Below are positions 54,238 through 63,273 of a DNA stretch of 64,000 nucleotides, piece by piece. A program made the position numbers and the translations under genes. Position 1 is the stretch's first letter, and every line of letters begins with the position of its first letter. Origin of the DNA: Candidatus Melainabacteria bacterium (lineage in GTDB: Bacteria > Cyanobacteriota > Vampirovibrionia > Obscuribacterales > Obscuribacteraceae); contig QKMZ01000005.1 in NCBI GenBank assembly GCA_003242885.1, positions 434,001-498,000 of the forward strand. Reading direction: 5' to 3'. The notes beneath the pieces were generated by a model. The model made no database searches, had not been told where the DNA came from, and saw only the letters and a list, made by a program, of their open reading frames with translations.

Positions 54238-54751
54238 AAGCCTTGCTGTCGAGACAATTTTGCGGACTACGTATTTTCCCCACTAGACATGTCCGAATTC
54301 AGTCGTATGATTGGAGCTTGTCAAGGGATGCCCCGCGCACCTGAGACTTTCCACTTGCGCAACCCAAGCTCTACAAGTCCTTAAAAGGGACAGGTTCGAG
54401 CTGCAAGTTTTAGCAACACCCTTTCTGAAATCAAACGTATTAGACGGCTTCAGCCGCCCTATTCGTTTTCACAAAATCGTGACGACTAAGGAGTCGTATG
54501 CGGAGGGTGATTGTTCAAGACTAACTTACTAGCAGAGTTTGAAAAACGCCCGAGACATCAAATGTGCTCGGTGTATTTGACGCGCAAAGCGTGCTCAATG
54601 CACTGCGAACCCAGGTGCTTCCAAAGGGCGCAATCCTTCGCTGCCAGAGGGATACCGAGATTGTCATAATTTTGTCACCAGGGCCTGAGTAGTATCTCGG
54701 GACCCCCCGGTACACACCGTTCCTAAACTTACTAGAGGCAATGAAGTTCAT
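54238..54751. other. Long leader or intergenic region before the calpain-like gene
   Basis: About 510 bases without a convincing gene. A hairpin CGGCT/AGCCG lies near 54443 (ttcagccgcc). TTGTCA occurs at 54661 and 54673, but no matching -10 was clear. Possible 60-90 residue frames on both strands lack ribosome sites or protein-like composition. Confidence 0.35.
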
Positions 54752-57700
54752 ATGCCAGCAGATTCTATTGGCGAGATCACCAATGTTCAAAATCCGGTCG
54801 TAAGAGATGCGAGTGAAAAAGCCCTCGCTGATGCCGGAAAAAACGGCGCGCTAAACACTCAAGCGTACGTCGAGAAAAACTCGCAACAACTGCGCCAAGC
54901 CGGCGTTTTGCCCGAACTGGCAATCGATGGCGCCAGCGAAATCTCCTATGTGCAAAAGAACTTCGACAAGCTCGATAATTCAAGAGATGGTTACGTCAGC
55001 GCTGACGAGATCGAGCAGTACGTCAAAGAAAACGGTGCCAATCTAAAGCCCGAAGAGCTTGAAGCACTGAGAAAAGTCAAAGAGAAAATCAGCAAATTAG
55101 AAGACCTCAGCAATGACGAACTCGGCTTTGAAAACGACGGCGTCACAAAGAAAGATCTTGATGAAGCACAAAAACGCTTCAAAGCTTTGGACTTTGCGCA
55201 GAAGAATTTCGACAAGCTGGACGTTGATGGCGACGGCTACATCGGCTCTGGCGACATCGATGGCTACATCAGAGCACAAGGCGCAAAACTCGATCCCAAG
55301 GAAGCCGAACAGCTCGATTACCTTAAGAAAAACATCAGCGACCTCGAAGAATATAGTAACGATGAATTCGGTGATGAAAACGATGGCATCACAAGACACG
55401 ACATTATCGCGGCAAAGCAAGAAGACGGCACTGATCAAATGAAGGCTGGGCAGCCGGCTTGCAGCAATGAGGCTGCCGTTGCAACTGAAGATTTGAGGCC
55501 GGCGCTCGATTATGCGCAGAAGAATTTCGACAAGCTCGATAGCGACAAGGACGGTTATATCACCAAGGGCGAAATCGATCAGTACATGACGGCAAATAAA
55601 GACACCGTCTCGCCTGAAGACCTCGCTAACTTGAGAGCTTTGAAGGCAAAAGTCAGTGATGTCGAAGAGCTTAGCAATGATGAGTTTGGCGATGAGAATG
55701 ATGGCATCACCAAAAAAGATGTTGCTATGTCAAAGGAGCGCATTGATGCCTTGGCTTATGGAAAAGAGATCTTCGACAAACTGGATGGCAATGGCGATGG
55801 TTACGTCACGACTGAAGACATTGATGCCTACATCAAAGCCCGCGGTGATGTTTCTCCAGAGGAGAAAAAGAAACTCGAATATCTGAAGAAAGAAGCCGAT
55901 GATCTTCAGGGCTATCACAACGACGAGTGGGGCTTTGAAAACGACTGTATCACCAAAGGTGATTTGTCAGAAGCATTAACGGAACTGGGTTCTGGCTCAG
56001 CCAAAGGTGATCTTCAAAAGCCTTGCCCAACTGGAGAAAACACGACACAGCCGGCCGATAAGCCAGTAAATTCTGGCGACAAGCCTGCAAACTCTGGCGA
56101 CAAACCGGCGCAACCGAGCGAGAAGCCGAAAGAAACCATCTATGAAGTGAAGAAGGGCGACACGCTTTGGAAGATCAGCAAAGAGCAGTTGCGCGAATCC
56201 AATGGTGGCAAGGAGCCCAGCAACAGCGAGATCGCGAAGAAGGTCGCTGAAGTTGCTAAAGACAATGGCATCGCCAACCCGGACAGAATTTATCCTGGAC
56301 AAAAGATCAAATTCCCAGGCAAGCCTGAGGCACAACCGCAGGATCCAGAAAACGGAAAACCGGAAGGCAAGGCTGAGAACAAGCAAGATGGCAAGCCTGA
56401 AACACAGCCGGAGTCGCAAGCTGCGAAGCCTGAAGACAAAGGCGCTGACTCTGGTTTAGATTATGTGCGCAAACGTTTTGCCTTCATCGATCAAGATGGC
56501 GATAATCACGTTACTAAGACTGAAATCGATAAATACATCAAAGATAACGAGAAGTCTCTTACTTCTGGAGAAGTGACTGCGCTCAAGCGTATCGCCAGTA
56601 AAGAAGACGATCTTGAAGAGATGTACAACGATGAGCTCGGTGATGAGAATGACGGCATTACACGCCAAGATCTCAATGTCGCCGAACAGCGCATGAAAGC
56701 AATCGAGTTTGGTCAAAAGTATTTCGACAAGCTCGACAGCAATGGCGATGGTTTCGTTAACGCCGATGAAGTCGACAGCTACATCCGCGCCAACAGCGAC
56801 CGACTGAATGCTCAGGAGCGAGCCAATCTCGATTATCTAAAGAAGGAAGTCGGCGATCTCGAAGATTACAGCAACGATGAGTTGGGCTTTGAAAACGACG
56901 GCTTCACCAAAGCTGATCTAAAAGGTGCCCTTGCTGAAATTGGCTCCAACACTGTTGGCACTGAAGGGCAGATGGAAAAGCTTCCCACTCTTCCAAAGGT
57001 TCAACCTGCTTATGACAGCCAGACTGAAAAGGTAAAAACCGAAGATTTCACAAAAGAAAGCCTGCGTCTATTTGACAAACTCGACAAAGATGGCGATGGA
57101 TATCTCAGTGAAAGTGAGCTGGCGACAGCGGTCCAGAGCGATGAATATAAAGGACGGGATGCTCAAGTAGTTGCCGCACTCTATAAAGCTCAAGACGATA
57201 TAGAAGAACTGAGTAATGACGAATTAGGCGACGAAAACGACGGAATTACAAAAGCGGACCTGGCAAAACTAGAGGAGGTTAGGCAAAGCAACCAAAAAGA
57301 ACTTGAGCAAACGGCAAGGGCCAGAGCGTTTTTAGACAAGGATGATAATTTCAAAAAAATCGATTCTGATGGCGACACCTTCCTTACTAAGTCCGAAATT
57401 TCTAAAGCACTGGAAAGACAAGACCTCACTCCCGAGGAGCGCGTCAGCCTGGAGTTCTTAAGAGACCACGTCAGCGATATCGAAGAGGCTCACAACGATG
57501 AAACCGGCGACGAGAACGACGGTATCACGAGAAAAGACCTAGATTACTACGGCGACGACACCATGGCTACTATTTCCAATACGCTGTGGAGAACCAATGA
57601 AGCTCAAAGATCCGGAACTCGATTGCTCTACGGAGATTTATTGAACCCTCTGGAAAGTATCAAGCCTGATGCGATCAAGCAAGGCATGATTGGCGACTGC

Positions 57701-58357
57701 TATTTTGAATCAGCTGTTGCTTCCTTGGCTGCAACCGATCCGGAATCCATTAAGAAGATGATCAAGGACAACGGAGATGGAACCTACACAGTTACTTTCC
57801 CTGGCGCGACCGACGAGCCCATTACCGTTAAGGCTCCAACCGAAGCCGAAATGGGTCTCTACAATCAAGGAGGAAAAGACGGCTCATGGGCTTGCGTTCT
57901 TGAAAAAGCCTATGGCGCCTATTGCCAAAATCATTTCTTCAGCCGCTCACCATTCAACATGGGCGGAGGAAATACACAGGCCGAAGGTAGCGACGGTGGC
58001 GAATTTTTCCACGGCAGAGCAATGTCACTTCTGACAGGTCGCGGTCGCGACAACGACAATCTTACATTCTCGTCTGAAGCTGAGATCGCCAAGAAGTTGG
58101 ACGCAGCTCTTAACCACTCACCGAAGCGTCCGGTTCTCGCTGGCATCAACAATAGCTTCTTCTCCGATGAGACCGGCGACGGTTTTCCAGATGCTCACGT
58201 GTATAGCGTGATCGGTTTTGATCCAAGTGGACCTGATGGCGGCACAGTCACCATTCGCAACCCCTGGGGTGACGGAGACAACACCACCAGAGGAACCATC
58301 AAAATCAGCGTCAAGAAATTTAGAGCTAATTTCAGCGAGGCTGTCTATTCGGAATAG
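54752..58357 (+). CDS. EF-hand repeat, LysM and calpain-like protease protein
   Basis: A 1201-residue modular protein. Eight EF-hand loops of the type FDKLDxDGDGY begin near residues 71, 153, 259, 341, 576, 658, 774 and 867, each followed about 40 residues later by a partner motif like SNDELGDENDGIT. A LysM domain lies at about 463-525 (KKGDTLWKISKEQLRE, then GQKIKFPG), so it binds peptidoglycan or similar glycans. The C-terminus (about 960-1201) is a calpain-type cysteine protease with Cys983 (GDCYFESAVASLA), His1149 (HVYSVIGFD) and Asn1170 (RNPWGDGD) as triad. Calcium probably activates it. No signal peptide is visible, so export is unexplained. Calpains are uncommon in bacteria. Confidence 0.9.
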   Translation: MPADSIGEITNVQNPVVRDASEKALADAGKNGALNTQAYVEKNSQQLRQAGVLPELAIDGASEISYVQKNFDKLDNSRDGYVSADEIEQYVKENGANLKPEELEALRKVKEKISKLEDLSNDELGFENDGVTKKDLDEAQKRFKALDFAQKNFDKLDVDGDGYIGSGDIDGYIRAQGAKLDPKEAEQLDYLKKNISDLEEYSNDEFGDENDGITRHDIIAAKQEDGTDQMKAGQPACSNEAAVATEDLRPALDYAQKNFDKLDSDKDGYITKGEIDQYMTANKDTVSPEDLANLRALKAKVSDVEELSNDEFGDENDGITKKDVAMSKERIDALAYGKEIFDKLDGNGDGYVTTEDIDAYIKARGDVSPEEKKKLEYLKKEADDLQGYHNDEWGFENDCITKGDLSEALTELGSGSAKGDLQKPCPTGENTTQPADKPVNSGDKPANSGDKPAQPSEKPKETIYEVKKGDTLWKISKEQLRESNGGKEPSNSEIAKKVAEVAKDNGIANPDRIYPGQKIKFPGKPEAQPQDPENGKPEGKAENKQDGKPETQPESQAAKPEDKGADSGLDYVRKRFAFIDQDGDNHVTKTEIDKYIKDNEKSLTSGEVTALKRIASKEDDLEEMYNDELGDENDGITRQDLNVAEQRMKAIEFGQKYFDKLDSNGDGFVNADEVDSYIRANSDRLNAQERANLDYLKKEVGDLEDYSNDELGFENDGFTKADLKGALAEIGSNTVGTEGQMEKLPTLPKVQPAYDSQTEKVKTEDFTKESLRLFDKLDKDGDGYLSESELATAVQSDEYKGRDAQVVAALYKAQDDIEELSNDELGDENDGITKADLAKLEEVRQSNQKELEQTARARAFLDKDDNFKKIDSDGDTFLTKSEISKALERQDLTPEERVSLEFLRDHVSDIEEAHNDETGDENDGITRKDLDYYGDDTMATISNTLWRTNEAQRSGTRLLYGDLLNPLESIKPDAIKQGMIGDCYFESAVASLAATDPESIKKMIKDNGDGTYTVTFPGATDEPITVKAPTEAEMGLYNQGGKDGSWACVLEKAYGAYCQNHFFSRSPFNMGGGNTQAEGSDGGEFFHGRAMSLLTGRGRDNDNLTFSSEAEIAKKLDAALNHSPKRPVLAGINNSFFSDETGDGFPDAHVYSVIGFDPSGPDGGTVTIRNPWGDGDNTTRGTIKISVKKFRANFSEAVYSE

Positions 58358-58422
58358 AAAACATTCGTCACCCAGTTTTTAGAAGACGCCGATTATTCTC
58401 AAACCATGGAGCAAGGCAGGAA

Positions 58423-59244
58423 ATGTCCGAAAACACCGACACAAAAATCGCCAAGCAAGCTGCTAAAGCGCAGGAGCTGACGCCAGACGTAGACGCTTCT
58501 GCTGTTTTGAGCGAGCACATGTATAAGTTTGTCTACGGACCAAGCCCGCATATTGCAGAAGCAGTGAATCAGTTGAACACTCAGGCTGCCGGCATGGCGA
58601 AGAATGCGGCGACGCTCTCTAATATTGATATAGAAAGCAGCAGTGTCAGAGATTGCCTGCAAAATCACGCGTTGAGAGGCGCGGAACTGGGACAGAGAAA
58701 GGTTGTAGAACTAACTAGTCAGCTTGATCTTGGTGCTATCTCTGCAGCTATCGCGGGCAATGTTGCTAAAGGTGGAAATGACGCCCTGGTGAACGCTCTC
58801 AAATTCGCCGGAGCTACTCCATTGGTTGAGCGAGTTCGCTTGGGCGCAATTCAAATGCGCCAGAGCCAAGAAACAGACGCAGAAAAAACGTTTGAAGGCG
58901 CCTTTAAAGCTGACATCGCAAGAGAATCACGGGAGCTGCCAGAGGTTGTCCAACTCAGAAGAGCGGCACAAAAGATGTTTGAAGAACTCAAACTCCGGCG
59001 TACGTTGCCCGAGGTTTTTGACGACAACCTTACATTCATCGACACGATGGTGAAGGACGGAGCTCTGACAAAAGAAGAGTTGGCGCTTTCCAAAAAGTCT
59101 GCGGCAAAAAATGGAATGACTCAAACCTTAATCGAGTATCTATTGAAGAACTTTGATCAAGTAAAAAACGGGGACGACTCAATTAGCAGGCAAGACGTTG
59201 TTGCCTACCAGAGGAAGGTTCAACTGAAGGGATTGCCTCACTAA
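58423..59244 (+). CDS. Helical protein between two EF-hand genes
   Basis: A 273-residue, mostly helical protein. It begins MSENTDTKIAKQAAKAQ, has an Ala-rich middle (AAIAGNVAKGG), and ends with a stretch like a degenerate EF-hand (NFDQVKNGDDSISRQDVVAYQ, near residues 246-266) that resembles the pair motifs of the flanking genes. GGCAGGAA lies before the ATG. The start is 65 nt after the calpain gene, so it may be part of the same unit and act as substrate, inhibitor or chaperone. No family recognised; the role is guesswork. Confidence 0.7.
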   Translation: MSENTDTKIAKQAAKAQELTPDVDASAVLSEHMYKFVYGPSPHIAEAVNQLNTQAAGMAKNAATLSNIDIESSSVRDCLQNHALRGAELGQRKVVELTSQLDLGAISAAIAGNVAKGGNDALVNALKFAGATPLVERVRLGAIQMRQSQETDAEKTFEGAFKADIARESRELPEVVQLRRAAQKMFEELKLRRTLPEVFDDNLTFIDTMVKDGALTKEELALSKKSAAKNGMTQTLIEYLLKNFDQVKNGDDSISRQDVVAYQRKVQLKGLPH

Positions 59245-59513
59245 ATATGGCACTTTCGCTTGTATAGATAAAGACAGTTCAGCCAGAACCCGAAGTCTTT
59301 CAAAATTGGGTCGTCTTTGGCTACCCTTGAAACCCAAGAGCCCAGCTGTGGTTGGCTTTTGGGTTTTCAAGATTTTTTAAAACTTGCGCCCGTATTCTAA
59401 GAGCGTTCCTCCCCCCACATCACCTGCGAAGAAGCATTGAAGGACCAACTGGGACTTAATGCATAGCGAATTTCGTCCTGCCCCGTTACTAACAAAATTT
59501 GAGGAAAAGCAAA

Positions 59514-61193
59514 ATGGCCCCCATCAAACCTGAAGCATTGGAAGCAAAATCACCCGAAGATAACAAACCGGTACTTTCCGTTCAAATCGGTGATGGTGAC
59601 AACAAGCAGCTCCTTTCCTTCAATCGTAGCCAAGCCGATCAACTGAAATCTGCAGGCATTCTTCCCGAACTGTCTATTAGCGGCGGCACCGAACTCGATT
59701 ATGTTCGCAACAATTTCGACAAGCTGGACAAGTCTAAAGATGGACACGTGACCAAGCAAGAGATAGAAGACTACATAAAAAACCACAAAGAGCTTTCGAA
59801 GCAGGAAGTTGATGCTCTAACGAAAACAGCAGCCAACATCAACAAACTCGAAAACAACAACAGAGATGGAGAATTGATTCCTACCGCCGAAGGAGGCGCC
59901 GTTTATGGTCCTGAAGGTGGAATCACTAAATTAGATATTTCTGTCGCAAATCAGCGCGCCAAGGCTGAAGATTACGCCAACAAAAATTTCGACAAGCTCG
60001 ACAAAGATAATGATGGGCATGTAAATGCTGATGAAATCAAAGCTTACATGAAGGCAAACGAAGGTAAATTGGGCAAAGAAGAACTTGCCAATCTTCAAAC
60101 TCTGACTAAAGACATGGATCGCCTCCAAAGCTCTGCGAATGACGAATGGTTCATGGAGAATGATGGCTTCACTCAAAGAGACTTGAAAGTTGCTCGCAAC
60201 GAAGAAGGCACTGCAGGTTTGAAGGTCGCTGAAGGCAACTTCAAGTTCAAACCAGCAGCAGAACCTGAGACTCGTGGTGAAGTCCCCGGTCAAAAACCGG
60301 AGCTCGGTAGAAAAGCCGGCGACAATTCTTCAACCGGCGATCATGATTATGTGATCAAGCCAGGCGACTCATTCTGGAAGATCGCCAAGGACAATTTGAA
60401 AGCGCAAAGCGGAAAGGATCCGTCCAATGCAGAAGTCGTCAAAGCGATGAATGAATTGGCTAAGGCTAATGGAATGAAGATTACTGACACGATTCATCCA
60501 GGCCAAAAATTGAAAGTACCTGGTGCTGACAAAGGTGAATCAGTGCCGGCAAGCGGTGAGAAACGCTCACCGGCCCGCGTGGAGCCAGCTCCACGTCGCG
60601 CAGAACCAGTCATGCCTCCGCGCAAAGGCGAACCAGCACCAACCGAACCTGAAAAGACCGAGCCCACAGCTCCCAAGCCTGAAGCGAAAGCTCCAGAATC
60701 CGCCTCACAAGTGCTTCAACGCCGCTTCAGCGAAATCGATAAAGATGGCAATAACAAAGTAACCAAGAAAGAAATCGACAAGTATTTGAACGATCACGCC
60801 AAGGATCTTTCCGCTGAAGAAGTAAGAGCGCTCGATATGATGGCGAGAAACGAAAACAAGATTCGCACTCTCGTTGACGATGAGAAAGGACCGGAAAACA
60901 GCGGCATGTCCCGCAAAGATTTACAGAAGCTCGATCAGGTTCAAAAAATCGGTAATGGCATGCTCGCCACCGGAATGTTCAATGAGCTCGATAGCAATCA
61001 CAATAAATTCCTCAGTAAGGAAGAGATCACAAAGGCTCTGACGACAAGAAATCTCACGCAGCAAGAGCGCGTCACCTTGGAGTTTCTCAAAGACAATTTG
61101 AAGATTCTTCAAACCGGTGTGGACGATGAGCGCGGACCGGAAAACAACGGTGTATCGCAGGCAGACTTGAGATACTTCGCATCACTCAAGTAA
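59514..61193 (+). CDS. EF-hand and LysM protein, paralogue of the calpain-like protein
   Basis: About 559 residues. Two EF-hands near the N-terminus (FDKLDKSKDGHVTKQEI and FDKLDKDNDGHVNADEI), a LysM domain in the middle (KPGDSFWKIAKDNLKAQ, then GQKLKVPG), a Pro/Glu/Ala/Lys-rich linker, and two more EF-hands (FSEIDKDGNNKVTKKEI and FNELDSNHNKFLSKEE). The N-terminal segment SAGILPELSISGG matches QAGVLPELAIDGA of the calpain-like protein, so both come from the same ancestor; the protease domain is lacking here. The ATG 59514 has GAGGAAA 6 nt upstream. It should bind calcium and peptidoglycan. A terminator follows. Confidence 0.88.
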   Translation: MAPIKPEALEAKSPEDNKPVLSVQIGDGDNKQLLSFNRSQADQLKSAGILPELSISGGTELDYVRNNFDKLDKSKDGHVTKQEIEDYIKNHKELSKQEVDALTKTAANINKLENNNRDGELIPTAEGGAVYGPEGGITKLDISVANQRAKAEDYANKNFDKLDKDNDGHVNADEIKAYMKANEGKLGKEELANLQTLTKDMDRLQSSANDEWFMENDGFTQRDLKVARNEEGTAGLKVAEGNFKFKPAAEPETRGEVPGQKPELGRKAGDNSSTGDHDYVIKPGDSFWKIAKDNLKAQSGKDPSNAEVVKAMNELAKANGMKITDTIHPGQKLKVPGADKGESVPASGEKRSPARVEPAPRRAEPVMPPRKGEPAPTEPEKTEPTAPKPEAKAPESASQVLQRRFSEIDKDGNNKVTKKEIDKYLNDHAKDLSAEEVRALDMMARNENKIRTLVDDEKGPENSGMSRKDLQKLDQVQKIGNGMLATGMFNELDSNHNKFLSKEEITKALTTRNLTQQERVTLEFLKDNLKILQTGVDDERGPENNGVSQADLRYFASLK

Positions 61194-61260
61194 CGCAAGA
61201 ACAAAGAATAAAGCAAAGGAATTACGTTCAGACCCAAGACGCACACCGTTTAAACAAAAC

Positions 61261-61293
61261 GAAGGGGGAGTTACCAGCGCTCCTCCTTCTTTT
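61261..61293 (+). terminator. Intrinsic terminator after the EF-hand/LysM gene
   Basis: GAAGGGGGAG (61261-61270) pairs with CTCCTCCTTC (61280-61289) with one G-U pair, and TTTT follows. Confidence 0.9.
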
Positions 61294-61345
61294 AAATTCT
61301 TTCTGTCAGCAACGCATGCACGTTAAGATGCATCTGGTTTATCGA

Positions 61346-61990
61346 TTAGTCGTCGTTGTATCCAACTTCTGTGCTATGAGCGAATCTACGTCTTTCACCG
61401 TCAACGGATTTGATTGCCTTCAGACAAGATATCGGGGGGCGAAATTCAAAGGCGGGGACGCGTTTATCCCGAGGTTCTGGCAAGCATTCATTGATGTAAT
61501 CGATGCCGCTGAAATCTTTGAAGCCGAGCTTGTGCACTTTCCATCTGCGTAGGCGCATTGGCGCATCTTCTTCCCATGTGGCCCAGAACCACTTGCGAAA
61601 GAGCGCTTTGAAGACTGGCTCAAACACCTTGAATATTGGATGTGTGATTATGTTGTAGGTAGCAGTGATACGGCAACGGTCATCAGGAAGATCTTCAAAC
61701 TCAACTTCCATCTCGAGCAAAAAACCAAGCTGATCCTGGTGGAATGTTTTCATTACATTCCCTTCCATGTATTGAAGCGCCATTCCGCCGCTCCAAAATG
61801 GAAGAAACGGCATTTTTTTACCACGATAAACTAGCGCCCAATCATCTCTCTGCGCGAGCACGCGCGCATGGTCATAGAGTTTATAGTGGGTGCCGACAAG
61901 ATGCTCGTGATCATAGTAATTCCACATTACTATTTCTTTTGGGCAATCCATTTCGGCCTGACACGTGACACTAAGATTTACTGTTTTCAT
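61346..61990 (-). CDS. SRPBCC/START-like protein
   Basis: About 214 residues with the SRPBCC-type pattern: an early strand, then a helix with His residues (MWNYYDHEHLVGTHYKLYD) and long strands (DDWALVYRGKKM, FLLEMEVEFEDL). The spacing of Asp and His residues in this first motif recalls the metal-binding motif of Rieske oxygenase catalytic domains. It follows the Rieske gene by only 14 nt on the same strand, so they probably form one enzyme in two parts. A Trp/Phe-rich stretch (FRKWFWATWEED) lies near residue 150. Longer starts (61996, 62035) are possible. Confidence 0.65.
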   Translation of the reverse strand: MKTVNLSVTCQAEMDCPKEIVMWNYYDHEHLVGTHYKLYDHARVLAQRDDWALVYRGKKMPFLPFWSGGMALQYMEGNVMKTFHQDQLGFLLEMEVEFEDLPDDRCRITATYNIITHPIFKVFEPVFKALFRKWFWATWEEDAPMRLRRWKVHKLGFKDFSGIDYINECLPEPRDKRVPAFEFRPPISCLKAIKSVDGERRRFAHSTEVGYNDD

Positions 61991-62003
61991 CGTCATTTCA
62001 TCA

Positions 62004-62387
62004 TCACAGCAAATCAATGTAGATCTTTTGATCACGAATATGCAGAGAATATTCTCTCAGCGGTAGGTTTGAGTTGGTCAAACAAGCACCGCTGCTGCAA
62101 TCGTATTCCCAGTTGTGCCACAAGCAAGTAAACTTGCCACCTTTCGCTTTGTGATACCCGACGGGGCCGCCAAAGTGCCTGCAAATGTTGCTGATCGCTT
62201 TGACTTTACCTTCGAAAATATAGAGCAGTATGTCGTGACCCTCAATCCACTTTGTTAACTGTCCATGCTTTGAGAGTTCGTCCATGGATGCAAGAAAAGG
62301 ACAGACTCGCTGTTGCCCCAACTCGGAGATAATTATCTCGTCTCGTTCTTCGCTTGAGACGTTACTCTTGACTACCGAATTGCTCAT
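62004..62387 (-). CDS. Rieske 2Fe-2S protein
   Basis: About 127 residues. The cluster ligands are visible: CRH in NICRHFGGPVGYHK, and CLWH in FTCLWHNWEYD, the C-x-H and C-x2-H pairs of a Rieske domain. The frame opens at a TTG (62456), but the ATG at 62387 is a better start and leaves a normal Rieske size. It is directly upstream of the SRPBCC gene, and the pair resembles the two domains of a Rieske oxygenase alpha subunit. Confidence 0.85.
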   Translation of the reverse strand: MSNSVVKSNVSSEERDEIIISELGQQRVCPFLASMDELSKHGQLTKWIEGHDILLYIFEGKVKAISNICRHFGGPVGYHKAKGGKFTCLWHNWEYDCSSGACLTNSNLPLREYSLHIRDQKIYIDLL

Positions 62388-62982
62388 TTGTCTGTTAGCC
62401 GTGAGAAAAAGGGGGCTACTACTTGAGACTCCGTAACCATTGTACGGACGCAGCAATGCATAATCATTAAAGAAAAGAAACGATTGTCATGAGTAAGTTT
62501 CATGTTGAGCATGCGAAGCATGAAAAGTCCCCCATTTTTTGGCGCTTATTGACCCTTTTCATTGGCCAATTGAAACTAATTTCACGCGGGACTATAACAT
62601 CCGTGTTTCGCTTTTTGACTCGTGCGGGCTTTTAATATGAGTCCAAAAATTCAGAAGTATTGTCGCGGTTAGGTGGCATGCAATAGGTGCGCTCGAGGTC
62701 GTGGTGTGTCCTGATTCTGTAAGGCTCTTGCATAAAATGCGCTCGGGATTCTCTTAGCCAGGAAGACCTGCACCGAATATGGTGCTATTGGCAATTGCAT
62801 CGCTGAGGTCTGCTTTGCACTGCATATTCTTTCTTCGGCACTGCGGTCTTGAGTCGTCAGGTGGAAAGATCAGGGAATTCGACAGCGTCAAGAGCGTAGA
62901 ATATGCACTTCGACGTCAGCTCGGCGCGGGAAGTTGACGTGTCGTCATCTAGTTATTGTTCCTCTGGAACCAAGGAGTTTAT
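62388..62982. other. Intergenic region before dodecin
   Basis: About 595 bases. It holds a 48-residue ORF (62489-62635, listed separately), a small inverted CATGC/GCATG near 62508-62520, and otherwise nothing I can support. No obvious promoter pair was found. Confidence 0.35.
62489..62635 (+). CDS. Possible 48-residue amphipathic protein
   Basis: Frame of 48 codons from an ATG: a His/Lys-rich start (MSKFHVEHAKHEKSP) followed by a hydrophobic and basic helix (FWRLLTLFIGQLKLIS). Composition is protein-like, but the ribosome site is weak and no homologue is recognised. It could be chance. Confidence 0.35.
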   Translation: MSKFHVEHAKHEKSPIFWRLLTLFIGQLKLISRGTITSVFRFLTRAGF

Positions 62983-63189
62983 ATGTCAGGCGTTTATAAA
63001 ATGGTCGAAATCGTTGGTACTTCATCGGTCAGCTTTGCAGAAGCGACCAAGGAAGCTGTTAAGCGTGCTGCTAAAACCATCCGTCACATGGGTTGGTTCG
63101 AAGTAGTCGAACAACGCGGCGCCATCAAAGATGGCACTGTTTCTGAATTTCAAGTCAAATTGAAAGTCGGATTCAAGCTGGACGAGTAA
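62983..63189 (+). CDS. Dodecin
   Basis: A 68-residue flavin-binding protein forming a hollow 12-mer. The family pattern VYKMVEIVGTSSVSFAEAT, then the Trp of the flavin pocket in MGWFEVVEQRG and the C-terminal strand FQVKLKVGFKLDE are present. It stores or protects flavins. ATG 62983 has AAGGAG 5 nt upstream (62972-62977); the longer frame at 62956 would bury it. A bidirectional terminator follows. Confidence 0.93.
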   Translation: MSGVYKMVEIVGTSSVSFAEATKEAVKRAAKTIRHMGWFEVVEQRGAIKDGTVSEFQVKLKVGFKLDE

Positions 63190-63214
63190 TTTCTCTTACT
63201 GGAAATAAAGACTG

Positions 63215-63248
63215 AAAAGGGGAGCCAAATGGCTCCCCTCTTACTTTT
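63215..63248. terminator. Bidirectional terminator between dodecin and upp
   Basis: A perfect 8-bp stem GGGGAGCC/GGCTCCCC (63219-63226 with 63231-63238) around AAAT. AAAA lies before it and a T-rich run (TCTTACTTTT) after it, so it can serve both converging genes. Confidence 0.88.
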
Positions 63249-63273
63249 GCAGCTTTCGGACCGCTTGCGATGC

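Noticed and set aside
54311-54532. 73-codon frame before the calpain-like gene
   Set aside because: TTG start without ribosome site, and composition is not protein-like; kept as noncoding.
54521-54790. 89-codon minus-strand frame at the calpain gene start
   Set aside because: Overlaps a clear gene start and has no recognisable features.
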